From NCBI RefSeq assembly GCF_014243395.1, contig NZ_JACLCP010000002.1, positions 1 to 64,000 on the forward strand: a stretch of 64,000 nucleotides of DNA. The letters run 5' to 3'. The notes under the pieces are model-generated. The model did no database searches. It saw only the letters and a program-made list of their open reading frames with translations, and was not told the DNA's origin. Of the stretch, positions 46,619 through 55,248 are shown piece after piece. The stretch is from Winogradskyella flava. Lineage in GTDB: Bacteria; Bacteroidota; Bacteroidia; Flavobacteriales; Flavobacteriaceae. The translations under genes and the position numbers were made by a program. How positions within the stretch are numbered: the stretch's first letter is position 1; the number at the start of each line of letters is the position of its first letter.

Positions 46619-47728
46619 ATGAAATCAAGAAATGTTCATTCCACCAAAAGAAATGCTTTTAAGGAATTAAAAAAAATTCTAACGAAAAAGATTTTTTGTA
46701 CCATTTATTTATTCTCTTCATTTTTAATAGGTCAAGATGTTTTATCAGTGGCTAAAGTAAATACACCTGAACAAGTCAGCACAACCAGTAAAGAGAAAAT
46801 ACATATAGATTTCGTTGGAACAGGAAATTTACAAGGATCTTTATCAAAAGGTGAGGCTATTGATGGTAGTGCTGGAATAGGAGTTATTTATGAAAGATTT
46901 AGAGGCAATACTAAACAGTATAAGGGTAGATTTTGGAATATGAGAGAGCGGTTTATTGATACGGCTGATATAGACAATGATAATGATACTACAGAGTTAA
47001 AAACCAGACGATGGAAAGAATGGAGAGCTTCACATGAAAGAAGTATCATCGGAGTAAAAAGCTACGAAATTGAGGCTACTATAAATGTTGCTGCAACAAC
47101 TGATACCATATCTGCAGAATTTAATGAGAATATGTTAATAAGAAATCAAAGAGATTTCGGATTTTTTATTCTAAATCCTTTTACAAATGATCAGTCTCTA
47201 TTTATAAATACAAATGTATATCTAAATCCTGATGGCGACCATTGGATGAACAATGTAGCCAAGATTATTAGTGGTTTTAATGGTCGTGTTATAGCATCCA
47301 ACAGTGTATGGAATGTGGGTGAAAATCAAAATATAAACCTTGGTGTTTTAGCTCTACGCTGTGGTATTTTTCATGAATTTTTACCAGATAATAAGATTAG
47401 AGATGAAGATGGTAAGACAAAATACAGTGTCTTTTTAGGCTTGAATATGGGTTATAGAGGAATTTTTGGTGATATCATTTCTGAGAATAATAGAGATTTA
47501 AGAATAGCCACCTTAGGGACGGATAGAACGGATTTTTCTGGACTTGAATTTAATTTTGGATTTAGACTTGAAAACATCCGCGCAGAATTTCAAATGCCTT
47601 TTTTATTTGGTAGCGATAGAAATTCTATACTTGGTCTAACAAATACCCAATTTTTGTTTACTATACGTTTTGTTGGCGGATTTGGTTTAAAGTTAAACAC
47701 AAAAAATCCAAAGAAGGAAGAAGAGTAA
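46619..47728 (+). CDS. Putative outer-membrane/exported protein
   Basis: 369 residues. A basic N-terminus is followed by a hydrophobic segment (IFCTIYLFSSFLIGQ) that can serve as signal peptide. The rest has many beta strands (IHIDFVGTGNLQGSL, SVFLGLNMGYRGIFG, FNFGFRLENIRAEF) and ends FLFTIRFVGGFGLKL, like a membrane barrel. No family recognised. The start is supported by a promoter 22 nt upstream of the expected leader. Confidence 0.6.
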   Translation: MKSRNVHSTKRNAFKELKKILTKKIFCTIYLFSSFLIGQDVLSVAKVNTPEQVSTTSKEKIHIDFVGTGNLQGSLSKGEAIDGSAGIGVIYERFRGNTKQYKGRFWNMRERFIDTADIDNDNDTTELKTRRWKEWRASHERSIIGVKSYEIEATINVAATTDTISAEFNENMLIRNQRDFGFFILNPFTNDQSLFINTNVYLNPDGDHWMNNVAKIISGFNGRVIASNSVWNVGENQNINLGVLALRCGIFHEFLPDNKIRDEDGKTKYSVFLGLNMGYRGIFGDIISENNRDLRIATLGTDRTDFSGLEFNFGFRLENIRAEFQMPFLFGSDRNSILGLTNTQFLFTIRFVGGFGLKLNTKNPKKEEE

Positions 47729-47914
47729 TACTTAACTGGTAAGCAGACTTTAATGGATTGGATAAATGTCATCCTGGCAAACCAGATTATTGTCTTTATG
47801 ATTTCAGTTCGTTAGAGACTAAATACTCATAATGTAAAACAGAAAGTGAAACTTTAGTTATCCGTTTTGTAATTTAATTTAACAATAATACTTTTATTTA
47901 TATAATATAAATCT

Positions 47915-47940
47915 GCCCTTGCACACCCAAGGGCTTTTCT
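47915..47940 (+). terminator. Terminator after the 46619 gene
   Basis: Perfect stem GCCCTTG (47915-47921) / CAAGGGC (47928-47934), loop CACACC, then TTTTCTTAT. It lies in the otherwise empty 47729-48094 gap and overlaps the following promoter. Confidence 0.65.
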
Positions 47941-47963
47941 TATCTTTAAGTCCCTTAATTAAT
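47919..47963 (+). promoter_or_regulatory. Promoter of the defence operon, second copy of a 24-bp repeat
   Basis: TTG (47919-47921), 19 nt, TATCTTTA (47941-47948). Bases 47940-47963 are identical to 38228-38251. The -33 TTG is part of the terminator stem. The first gene starts 132 nt later, so the leader would be long. Confidence 0.55.
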
Positions 47964-48094
47964 TTCTCATTGACTCTATTATTTTAAATCATTAAACAGG
48001 TTGCTTCTTAATACGAAGTGACTGTGGCTAAAAAGTACACTGTAAATTCAAAGATTTAATCTAAATCATCATTAATAAAGATTGAAAATAGAAA

Positions 48095-51000
48095 ATGACA
48101 ATAAAAGAATACTTAGAAATAGTAAGTAAAAGACTTCAATCTGGAATATCAAGAGAACATTCGTATAGAGGAGATTTAGAAACACTAATCCGAGAATTAG
48201 TAAAAGGAATTGAAATAACAAACGAACCTGCAAACGTAACTGATTGTGGAAACCCAGATTATGTAATCACAAAAGGAAAAATTCCTGTTGGTTACATTGA
48301 GGCGAAAGATATTGGAAAAGACCTAAACAGTAATTCTTACAAAGAACAATTTGGACGTTACAAAAAAGCTCTTGAAAATCTAATAATTACAGATTACATC
48401 TGGTTTCAATTCTTTCAAAACGGAGAATTAGTTCACGAAATCAAAATTGGAGAAATTGAAAACAATTCAGTCAAACCAATTCCTGAAAACTTCTCAAAAT
48501 TTGAGAACTTAATAAAAGACTTTTCCACTCACATTGGCCAAACCATAAAATCGTCAAAAAAATTGGCGGAAATGATGGCTGGTAAAGCTCGTTTATTACA
48601 AGACATTCTAGAACGAGCAATTACATCTGATCAAGAAACACAAGAAAACACTTCCTTAAAAGGACAATACGACACTTTCAAACAGATATTAATTCACGAT
48701 TTAAAACCTAAAGATTTTGCAGACATTTATGCTCAAACTTTGGCTTATGGAATGTTTGCAGCTCGTTTGCACGATCCAACTTTAGACGATTTCAGCCGAC
48801 AAGAAGCAGCAGAATTAATACCGAAATCAAATCCTTTTTTACGTAAACTATTTGGCTACATTGCTGGACCAGATATTGATGAAAGAATTGTAACTGTAGT
48901 TGACAACCTTGCAGAAGTTTTTAGAGCTACAAACGTTGAACAACTTTTAAAGAATTTTGGAAAGGCTACTCAAATGCACGACCCAATAATTCACTTCTAC
49001 GAAACCTTTTTGGCAGAATACGACCCAAAATTACGTAAAGCAAGAGGTGTTTGGTACACACCAGAACCAGTTGTAAACTTTATAGTTCGTGCAGTTGACG
49101 ATATTTTAAAAAACGAATTTGATTTACCACAAGGTATAGCAGACACAAGTAAAACCAAAATAAAATTAGACACACAAACACCTGATAAACGTTCTGCAAC
49201 AGGCTATAAACAAATAGAAAAAGAAGTACATAAAGTACAAATACTTGACCCAGCAACAGGAACTGGAACATTTTTAGCAGAAGTTGTAAAGTTCATTTAC
49301 AATAAAAACTTTAAGGCAATGAAAGGTGCTTGGAGTGGATATGTAGAAGAACATTTAATACCAAGATTAAACGGTTTTGAGTTATTAATGGCATCCTACT
49401 CGATGGCACATCTAAAATTAGATATGTTATTAACCGAAACAGGTTATAAATCAACTAAAAATGAACGTTTAAATATTTACTTAACTAACTCTTTAGAAGA
49501 ACATCATAAAGATACTGGAACTTTATTTTCTAATTGGTTAAGTAGTGAAGCTAATGAAGCTAATCATATTAAGCGTGACACACCTGTAATGTGTGTTGTT
49601 GGAAATCCACCATATGCATCAAGTAGCACAAATAAAGGGGCTTGGATTGAAAACTTAATCTCAGATTATAAAAAAAATCTAAAAGAAAAATCATACAATT
49701 CTCTTTCAGATGATTATGTGAAATTTATAAGGTATGGACAATATTATATTCAGAAAAATAATGAAGGAGTTTTAGCATATATCTCAAATAACAGTTTTAT
49801 TGATGGTTTAATCCATCGACAAATGAGGAGAAATTTATTAGAAACGTTTGATAGTATTTATATTCTAGACCTACATGGTGATTCTAAAAAAAAGGAAGTA
49901 TGTAAAGATGGTTCACCTGACCAAAATGTATTTGATATTATGCAAGGGGTTTCGATTAATATTTTTATTAAAACTGGAGTTAAACGAAAAAATGAACTAG
50001 GTAAAGTTTATCATTTTGACTTGCAAGGGAAGAGAAATGTTAAATATGATTTTCTAAATAAAAATTCTCTCAAAAATATTAAATGGTCTTTGTTGGAAAC
50101 TAAGGAGCCTAATTACTTCTTCATAAACAAGGATTTTTCTGGTCAAAATAAATATAATAAAGGATTTAAAATTGATGAGATTTTTTTAAAGTATAATAAT
50201 GGTATAGAAACTGGGAAAGACCTATTTTTCTATGGTAAATCAAAGGAGGAGCTAAAAGATAAATTAGAGAATGAATTCTCTAACAAACCTGAGACTATTA
50301 ACAATTATAAAATCACTAATACATCAAGTTTTCAATTTCAAGATAAATTTAATTCATCTACTTTCGATTACAAGAAAATTAGACCTGTAAGTTATCGACC
50401 ATTTGATATTATTTCATCCTATTATGATGAAAAACTACAAAGAAGACCTGCATTTACTACAATGAAACATATGTTTTCTGAAAATATTGGTCTTTTAGTA
50501 CCAAGACAGTTTTCAGGTGATTTCAAACACATTTTTATATCTAAATACCCTACTGATTGCAACTTAACTGGTACGGCAAAAAAGTTTGGTAGCTCACCTT
50601 TGATTCCTCTTTATTTATATGAGGAAAACAATGGACAACAAAGTATTGCAAATGAACTAGAAAGAACCCCAAACTTAAACAAAGAAATCGTAAATAAAAT
50701 TGCAGAAAAGTTAGGCTTAAAATTTACCAACGAAAAAGAAGAAACTAAAGACACTTTTGCACCAATTGACATTTTAGATTACATCTATGCTGTTTTACAC
50801 TCACCAACTTACAGAGAAAAATACAAAGAGTTTTTAAAAATAGATTTTCCAAGAGTTCCATATCCAAAAGACGAGAAGACGTTTTGGAATCTAGTTAAAC
50901 TAGGAAAAGAAGTACGTGAAATTCATTTGTTAGAAAACAACAAAGTTGAAGATTACATTACAAGTTATGAAATGGCAGAAGATGCAGAAAACGATCATAA

Positions 51001-51280
51001 CTTAATTACCACAAAAATTGTAAAGAAAGATTGGGAAATAATTGACAACGAAAAACAACTTGGTAGAATTTGGATAAACGAATGCAAATATTTCGACAAT
51101 GTTCCAGTAACTGCTTGGGAGTTTTATATTGGTGGATATCAACCAGCACAAAAATGGTTAAAAGACAGAAAAGAAAGAGAATTAAAGTTTGAAGATATTT
51201 TACATTATCAGAAAATCATAGTTGCTCTCAATGAAACAGATAGAATAATGAAAGAAATAGACAAAATTGAAATTGAATAG
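48095..51280 (+). CDS. Single-chain type IIG/ISP-like restriction-modification enzyme
   Basis: 1061 residues. N-terminal nuclease of the PD-(D/E)XK kind: Asp in NPDYVITK and IEAKD after VGY. A helical segment follows (KKLAEMMAGKARLLQ). Then an N6-adenine methyltransferase with ARGVWYTPEPVV, DPATGTGTF (SAM-binding) and catalytic VGNPPY. The C-terminal ~400 residues probably recognise the target. One protein would thus both cut and methylate. It is the first gene of a six-gene codirectional run. Confidence 0.88.
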   Translation: MTIKEYLEIVSKRLQSGISREHSYRGDLETLIRELVKGIEITNEPANVTDCGNPDYVITKGKIPVGYIEAKDIGKDLNSNSYKEQFGRYKKALENLIITDYIWFQFFQNGELVHEIKIGEIENNSVKPIPENFSKFENLIKDFSTHIGQTIKSSKKLAEMMAGKARLLQDILERAITSDQETQENTSLKGQYDTFKQILIHDLKPKDFADIYAQTLAYGMFAARLHDPTLDDFSRQEAAELIPKSNPFLRKLFGYIAGPDIDERIVTVVDNLAEVFRATNVEQLLKNFGKATQMHDPIIHFYETFLAEYDPKLRKARGVWYTPEPVVNFIVRAVDDILKNEFDLPQGIADTSKTKIKLDTQTPDKRSATGYKQIEKEVHKVQILDPATGTGTFLAEVVKFIYNKNFKAMKGAWSGYVEEHLIPRLNGFELLMASYSMAHLKLDMLLTETGYKSTKNERLNIYLTNSLEEHHKDTGTLFSNWLSSEANEANHIKRDTPVMCVVGNPPYASSSTNKGAWIENLISDYKKNLKEKSYNSLSDDYVKFIRYGQYYIQKNNEGVLAYISNNSFIDGLIHRQMRRNLLETFDSIYILDLHGDSKKKEVCKDGSPDQNVFDIMQGVSINIFIKTGVKRKNELGKVYHFDLQGKRNVKYDFLNKNSLKNIKWSLLETKEPNYFFINKDFSGQNKYNKGFKIDEIFLKYNNGIETGKDLFFYGKSKEELKDKLENEFSNKPETINNYKITNTSSFQFQDKFNSSTFDYKKIRPVSYRPFDIISSYYDEKLQRRPAFTTMKHMFSENIGLLVPRQFSGDFKHIFISKYPTDCNLTGTAKKFGSSPLIPLYLYEENNGQQSIANELERTPNLNKEIVNKIAEKLGLKFTNEKEETKDTFAPIDILDYIYAVLHSPTYREKYKEFLKIDFPRVPYPKDEKTFWNLVKLGKEVREIHLLENNKVEDYITSYEMAEDAENDHNLITTKIVKKDWEIIDNEKQLGRIWINECKYFDNVPVTAWEFYIGGYQPAQKWLKDRKERELKFEDILHYQKIIVALNETDRIMKEIDKIEIE

Positions 51281-51287
51281 ATTATAG

Positions 51288-52187
51288 ATGAGTAAATTTT
51301 TAACAGGAAACGACTTAGAAAGTAAACTCACAGATATTATTTGGAATGCCAAAAAGTATGTGGTTATAGTATCACCTTTTATAAAGCTAGACGAACACAC
51401 AAAAAGTGTCCTAGACAAGATTAAGGATACACCAAAGATTGCTCTATATATTATTTTTGGTAAAAATGAAGATTCTACATATAACAGCTTTAAAGAAGAA
51501 GATGTTACTTATTTTAAGTCTTTTAAAAATATCGTAATTCTATATAACAAAAATCTTCATGCAAAGCATTATGCTAATGAAAGTGAGGGACTAATAACGT
51601 CTTTGAACTTATATGGTTATTCAATGCTACACAATATTGAGTATGGTGTTTATTTTTCAAAAACACCGCTTAATCCAATAGATAGACTTTACGAGGAAAC
51701 CTATGAGTATACACACCGATTAGTTTATCAATTAAGTGATGTTGTTTTTCTGAAAAAGCCACAGTTCTCTAAGTCATTATTCGGTTTAAAGAAAGAAACC
51801 CTAGGTGCAAGAGTGATTTTTGACGTTACCGAAGAATTTTTTAATTCATCGCGCAATTATGAAAAGAAGAGCTTTGATGATTTTGATGTTGAAACTGAGA
51901 CTATAATACAAAAGAAGTATGCGGTTAAACCCGAAAGAAGTATAGCGGTAAATAGCAATTCAGCCTATAAAAAGAATAGAATTAATGAGGTAAAGAGTAC
52001 AGTGAAAATAGGTTATTGTATAAGAACAAGAGTAGAGATACCTTATAATCCAGAACAGCCTATGTGCTTAGATGCTTGGAAAGTATGGAATCAGTATAGA
52101 GACCATGATTTTCCTGAGAAATATTGTCATAAAACTGGGAAAGCGTCTTATGGTAAAACTAGTATGGCGAATCCTATTTTAAAATGA
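51288..52187 (+). CDS. PLD-like domain protein with Cys-rich tail
   Basis: 299 residues. A phospholipase D-like half-site: VVIVSPFIKLD, then LHAKHYANE (HxK) and LITSLNL (SxN). The C-terminus has GYCIRTR and KYCHKTGK, a likely metal-binding tail. Such proteins occur as nucleases or accessory factors near restriction systems. It starts 7 nt after the restriction gene. A DISARM assignment is not supported because the other DISARM genes are missing. Confidence 0.75.
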   Translation: MSKFLTGNDLESKLTDIIWNAKKYVVIVSPFIKLDEHTKSVLDKIKDTPKIALYIIFGKNEDSTYNSFKEEDVTYFKSFKNIVILYNKNLHAKHYANESEGLITSLNLYGYSMLHNIEYGVYFSKTPLNPIDRLYEETYEYTHRLVYQLSDVVFLKKPQFSKSLFGLKKETLGARVIFDVTEEFFNSSRNYEKKSFDDFDVETETIIQKKYAVKPERSIAVNSNSAYKKNRINEVKSTVKIGYCIRTRVEIPYNPEQPMCLDAWKVWNQYRDHDFPEKYCHKTGKASYGKTSMANPILK

Positions 52188-52194
52188 AGTTATA

Positions 52195-52389
52195 ATGATA
52201 ATATTAGATAGGACTTATAAGAAAATTGAATACAGTAGCTTGACTTTAGAGCAAAAAGAAAACCAAAAACTCTCGGCCTTACGAGATTGGTTGTTGCCTA
52301 TGCCAATGAATGGGCAGGTTACGGTTGGTGAGGTCAAACAAGAGTTGGATATGGTTGCGGAGGAGAGTGCTAAATATGGTGAGGTATGA
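52195..52389 (+). pseudogene. Orphan C-terminal tail of a type I restriction S subunit
   Basis: 64 residues. LRDWLLPMPMNGQVTVG matches the extreme C-terminus of HsdS proteins I know from Bacteroidota (LRDWLLPMLMNGQV). The target-recognition domains are missing, and no hsdR or hsdM is nearby. The frame is still intact, starts 7 nt after the PLD gene and overlaps the ATPase start by 4 nt (ATGA). It is either a remnant of a replaced type I system or retained only for translational coupling. Confidence 0.7.
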
Positions 52390-54257
52390 GGTTAGCGGCG
52401 ATTTACATACCAGAAGGAGTTCTTAAACATATTTTCGGGAATGATCATAAAGGGCAAACTTTAAATTTAGGAGGTAAATATTTTTATAAGATTGAAGAGC
52501 CAAGAGATAATTATTATGTTATCAAAAGTCGAGAAGAAAATCCGCTGTATATAAAAGACTTTTGGAGTGAAAAAATAGAATCTATTTCTTCAATTGTAGG
52601 AAAGAATGGTGCAGGAAAGTCCAGTTTATTAAATGCATTTAGAGACCGTTCTTTCTGCCAATATATAGTTGAAGACACTAATGGTGAAAACCCAGAGATT
52701 TGGGAGGATACAATTGATCATTTTGATTTAATTTACTACACCCCCTTTTTAAATATTCACAACGCTGATTACGAGCATAATAATTTCTACGATGTTTCAA
52801 AGTATTCTACAATGTTGGATGATACGGGATATGAAAATTTAGAGCTTAGTTCACTTTTAGAAATTCATAAATCTGAAAATATAAAAAGGTGGATAAAATT
52901 TAGAAAATTAGAGAGTATCGAGCAATATTTGGAGAATATAGGCTTACCAATTTTCAATAAGATTCAAATTAAAATGAATCACATATCAGTGACGAATAAT
53001 GATACATCCTATAATTTTCGTCCATTTTTTGAAAGTTTTAAAAAAATTAAAGACAATGAAATAGGAAAGAAGTATGAAGAGGCTAGGAAAGAGAAAGGGG
53101 AGCTTGAGTCGCCAATTGAAAGAAGGAATTATTTAAACAAACTAAGACTAAAGCTTTATATCATAGAATGTATTATCGAGAAAGTTCATAAAATACTTGA
53201 GAGTAGTGGAAACAAATATTTAAAAGAAGGGTATATAACTTCAAATTTTAATGAAGGAAGTGAAGAGTTTATAAAAATTGGAACCTTAAAAGAATCTTTT
53301 TTTTGGTTCTTAGATAATGCATACGTGCAACTCACCAAGGAGTCTCAAAAAATTAAACTACCATCCGAGGAGGTAAAATTATTAATAGAACTGTTAATAG
53401 AAGATTTGCCTATTGATGAGGAAATTGAAGATTGGTCAGAGTATTATGTAGATATAGAAAGAGCACCAAAAATTATTAATGCATATGAAGCATTCATAAA
53501 AGCATTTCAAAAAGACTTTACATATGATAGAAGAACTCCATTGATTTTTAGACCAGATGTAAATTTAAGCTCTGGCGAGAAAGTCATGTATGATTTGTTT
53601 TCTTCATTAAACGAAAATCAGTATAGACTTTTAAATAATCTTCAGAACACGCATCATTTATTTAATAAAAGTAAAAAATCTTGTAATAACTGTATTATTC
53701 TTTTAGACGAACCCGAAATGGGTTTTCATCCACAATGGAAGAAAAATTTTATAAAGTCAATTACTTCGATTTTCCCATTAATATTTAAAGGAAAACAAGT
53801 TCAAATAATTTTCACAACCCACGATCCCTTGACTTTATCAGATATACCAAATTCTTGTATTACATTTTTAGATAAGACTGATGATGGAAAAACAATCATT
53901 AATGAAAATAAAATTCGGCAAACATTTGGCGCAAATATTCATGATTTATTAGCACATAGTTTTTTTCTCGAGAATGGATTTATGGGAGAGTTTGCTGAAG
54001 AATTAATAACAGACTTAATTAACTATTTAACTTACAATAACGACGAAGATATCTCAGAAGAAAATACTAAACCAATAAGAGATTGGGATAATAAAAAAGC
54101 AGAAAAGGTTATTCAAATTATAGATGAACCACTGATAAAAGAGCGAGTGCAATCACTTTTTAATAAAAAAGTCCTTTATAATGATAAAGAATTACTTCGT
54201 CTAAAGATTAAGCAATTGAATAATGAACTAAATAGATTAGAAGATGAGAAAGATTAA
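52386..54257 (+). CDS. Septu-like AAA ATPase (PtuA-like)
   Basis: 623 residues of the ABC/SMC-type AAA ATPase group. Walker A is SIVGKNGAGKSS, the signature is LSSGEKVMYDLF, Walker B is IILLDEPEMGF, and the His switch is in FTTHDP. Between Walker A and the signature there is a long helical insert. It overlaps the following HNH gene by 14 nt. An ATPase of this kind with an HNH partner is the layout of Septu (PtuA-PtuB). Assignment to Septu itself is likely but not proven. Confidence 0.8.
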   Translation: MRLAAIYIPEGVLKHIFGNDHKGQTLNLGGKYFYKIEEPRDNYYVIKSREENPLYIKDFWSEKIESISSIVGKNGAGKSSLLNAFRDRSFCQYIVEDTNGENPEIWEDTIDHFDLIYYTPFLNIHNADYEHNNFYDVSKYSTMLDDTGYENLELSSLLEIHKSENIKRWIKFRKLESIEQYLENIGLPIFNKIQIKMNHISVTNNDTSYNFRPFFESFKKIKDNEIGKKYEEARKEKGELESPIERRNYLNKLRLKLYIIECIIEKVHKILESSGNKYLKEGYITSNFNEGSEEFIKIGTLKESFFWFLDNAYVQLTKESQKIKLPSEEVKLLIELLIEDLPIDEEIEDWSEYYVDIERAPKIINAYEAFIKAFQKDFTYDRRTPLIFRPDVNLSSGEKVMYDLFSSLNENQYRLLNNLQNTHHLFNKSKKSCNNCIILLDEPEMGFHPQWKKNFIKSITSIFPLIFKGKQVQIIFTTHDPLTLSDIPNSCITFLDKTDDGKTIINENKIRQTFGANIHDLLAHSFFLENGFMGEFAEELITDLINYLTYNNDEDISEENTKPIRDWDNKKAEKVIQIIDEPLIKERVQSLFNKKVLYNDKELLRLKIKQLNNELNRLEDEKD

Positions 54258-55248
54258 AATCACCAAAGATCTTCGTGATTTTGTTAAGGCTTTTAATGTT
54301 GATCTTTTTACAAATACAAGAACGAAAGGTTTTAAAAGCCCTCAAGATAAATTAAATGATCTTCTTCTTAAGATAAAACCTCGTAAACATAAAGAATTTA
54401 GACTTTATGTTGAAAAAATAATAAACAAGTACGATGATATTTTAAATGCGGATCCTACTAAAATGGAAATCTTAATTTCTGAATTTGATTCTATTGTGCA
54501 TAGTTCACAATTAGGCAGAAAAATAGCGAGTAAGAAATATAGCTTCCATGAAAATGTAGTTGAAGCAATGCGTTATGAAGATTTAAGAGATAAAGAATTT
54601 CCTGAGTATCTAATAAATTCTGATTTACGTACATGTGTTTATTGTAACGCTCAATCTGCTATTACAATTGAACCTGTTTACTATAACAAAGAGAAAAGAA
54701 AGAAGAGAAAAAAAATTTTGTCCAAATTGCAACTAGATCATTTCTATCCAAAGTCTAAATACCCTTTTTTAGCTACAAGTTTTTTTAATTTATATCCGAC
54801 GTGTGCTAATTGTAATTTAGCCAAAGGTAAAGAAGATGCAAAATTTGAGTTATATACTTTGGGCAATGATCTTGACCCATTTCATTTTTGGATTGATGAC
54901 GAATCTATTATAGATTATTGGATCAGCCTTGATATAAAAAGTCTAAAAATTCATTTAGATTCTTTGGATGGTGATATTGAGTTACTTCAAAATCATAATG
55001 AGTTATTCCAAATTCAAAAGATATACGATGCCCAAAAAGATATAGGTGAAGAATTAGTTTGGAAATTTAAAGCTAATCCAAGTACTTACAGAAGTTTACT
55101 TAGTAAGTCTTTTAATAAAATTTTCCCTGATTCCTCAGTCATTGATAGGATGATTATTGGCAATTACAGCAAGCCAGAAGAAACATTTAAAAGGACTATG
55201 GCAAAATATACTCAAGATATTGCAAGGCAACTTAAATTAGTAAAATAA
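54244..55248 (+). CDS. HNH nuclease (PtuB-like)
   Basis: 334 residues. The HNH core has CVYC, then LQLDHFYPKSKYP, FNLYPTCANCNLAKGK: two CxxC pairs, the His in DHF and the Asn in NLYP. This matches the HNH/TIGR02646 type found with PtuA and with retron-linked ATPases. The N-terminal ~125 residues are helical. It overlaps the ATPase by 14 nt and the next start by 1 nt. Confidence 0.83.
   Translation: MRKIKITKDLRDFVKAFNVDLFTNTRTKGFKSPQDKLNDLLLKIKPRKHKEFRLYVEKIINKYDDILNADPTKMEILISEFDSIVHSSQLGRKIASKKYSFHENVVEAMRYEDLRDKEFPEYLINSDLRTCVYCNAQSAITIEPVYYNKEKRKKRKKILSKLQLDHFYPKSKYPFLATSFFNLYPTCANCNLAKGKEDAKFELYTLGNDLDPFHFWIDDESIIDYWISLDIKSLKIHLDSLDGDIELLQNHNELFQIQKIYDAQKDIGEELVWKFKANPSTYRSLLSKSFNKIFPDSSVIDRMIIGNYSKPEETFKRTMAKYTQDIARQLKLVK

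Noticed and set aside
41934-46622. Integron attC-like interpretation of the duplicated block
   Set aside because: attC sites follow genes and carry RYYYAAC/GTTRRRY ends. These blocks lie before start codons and contain a promoter, and no integrase is seen.
38228-47963. The 24-bp repeats as phage or island att sites
   Set aside because: No integrase or tRNA is present, and both copies are well explained as promoter -7 plus initial transcribed sequence. Kept only as an open finding.
48095-52187. DISARM system (methylase plus PLD)
   Set aside because: No DrmA helicase or DrmB/DUF1998 gene. The methylase is a single-chain restriction enzyme.
52386-55248. Retron with PtuAB effectors
   Set aside because: No reverse transcriptase gene or msr/msd-like region was found next to the pair.
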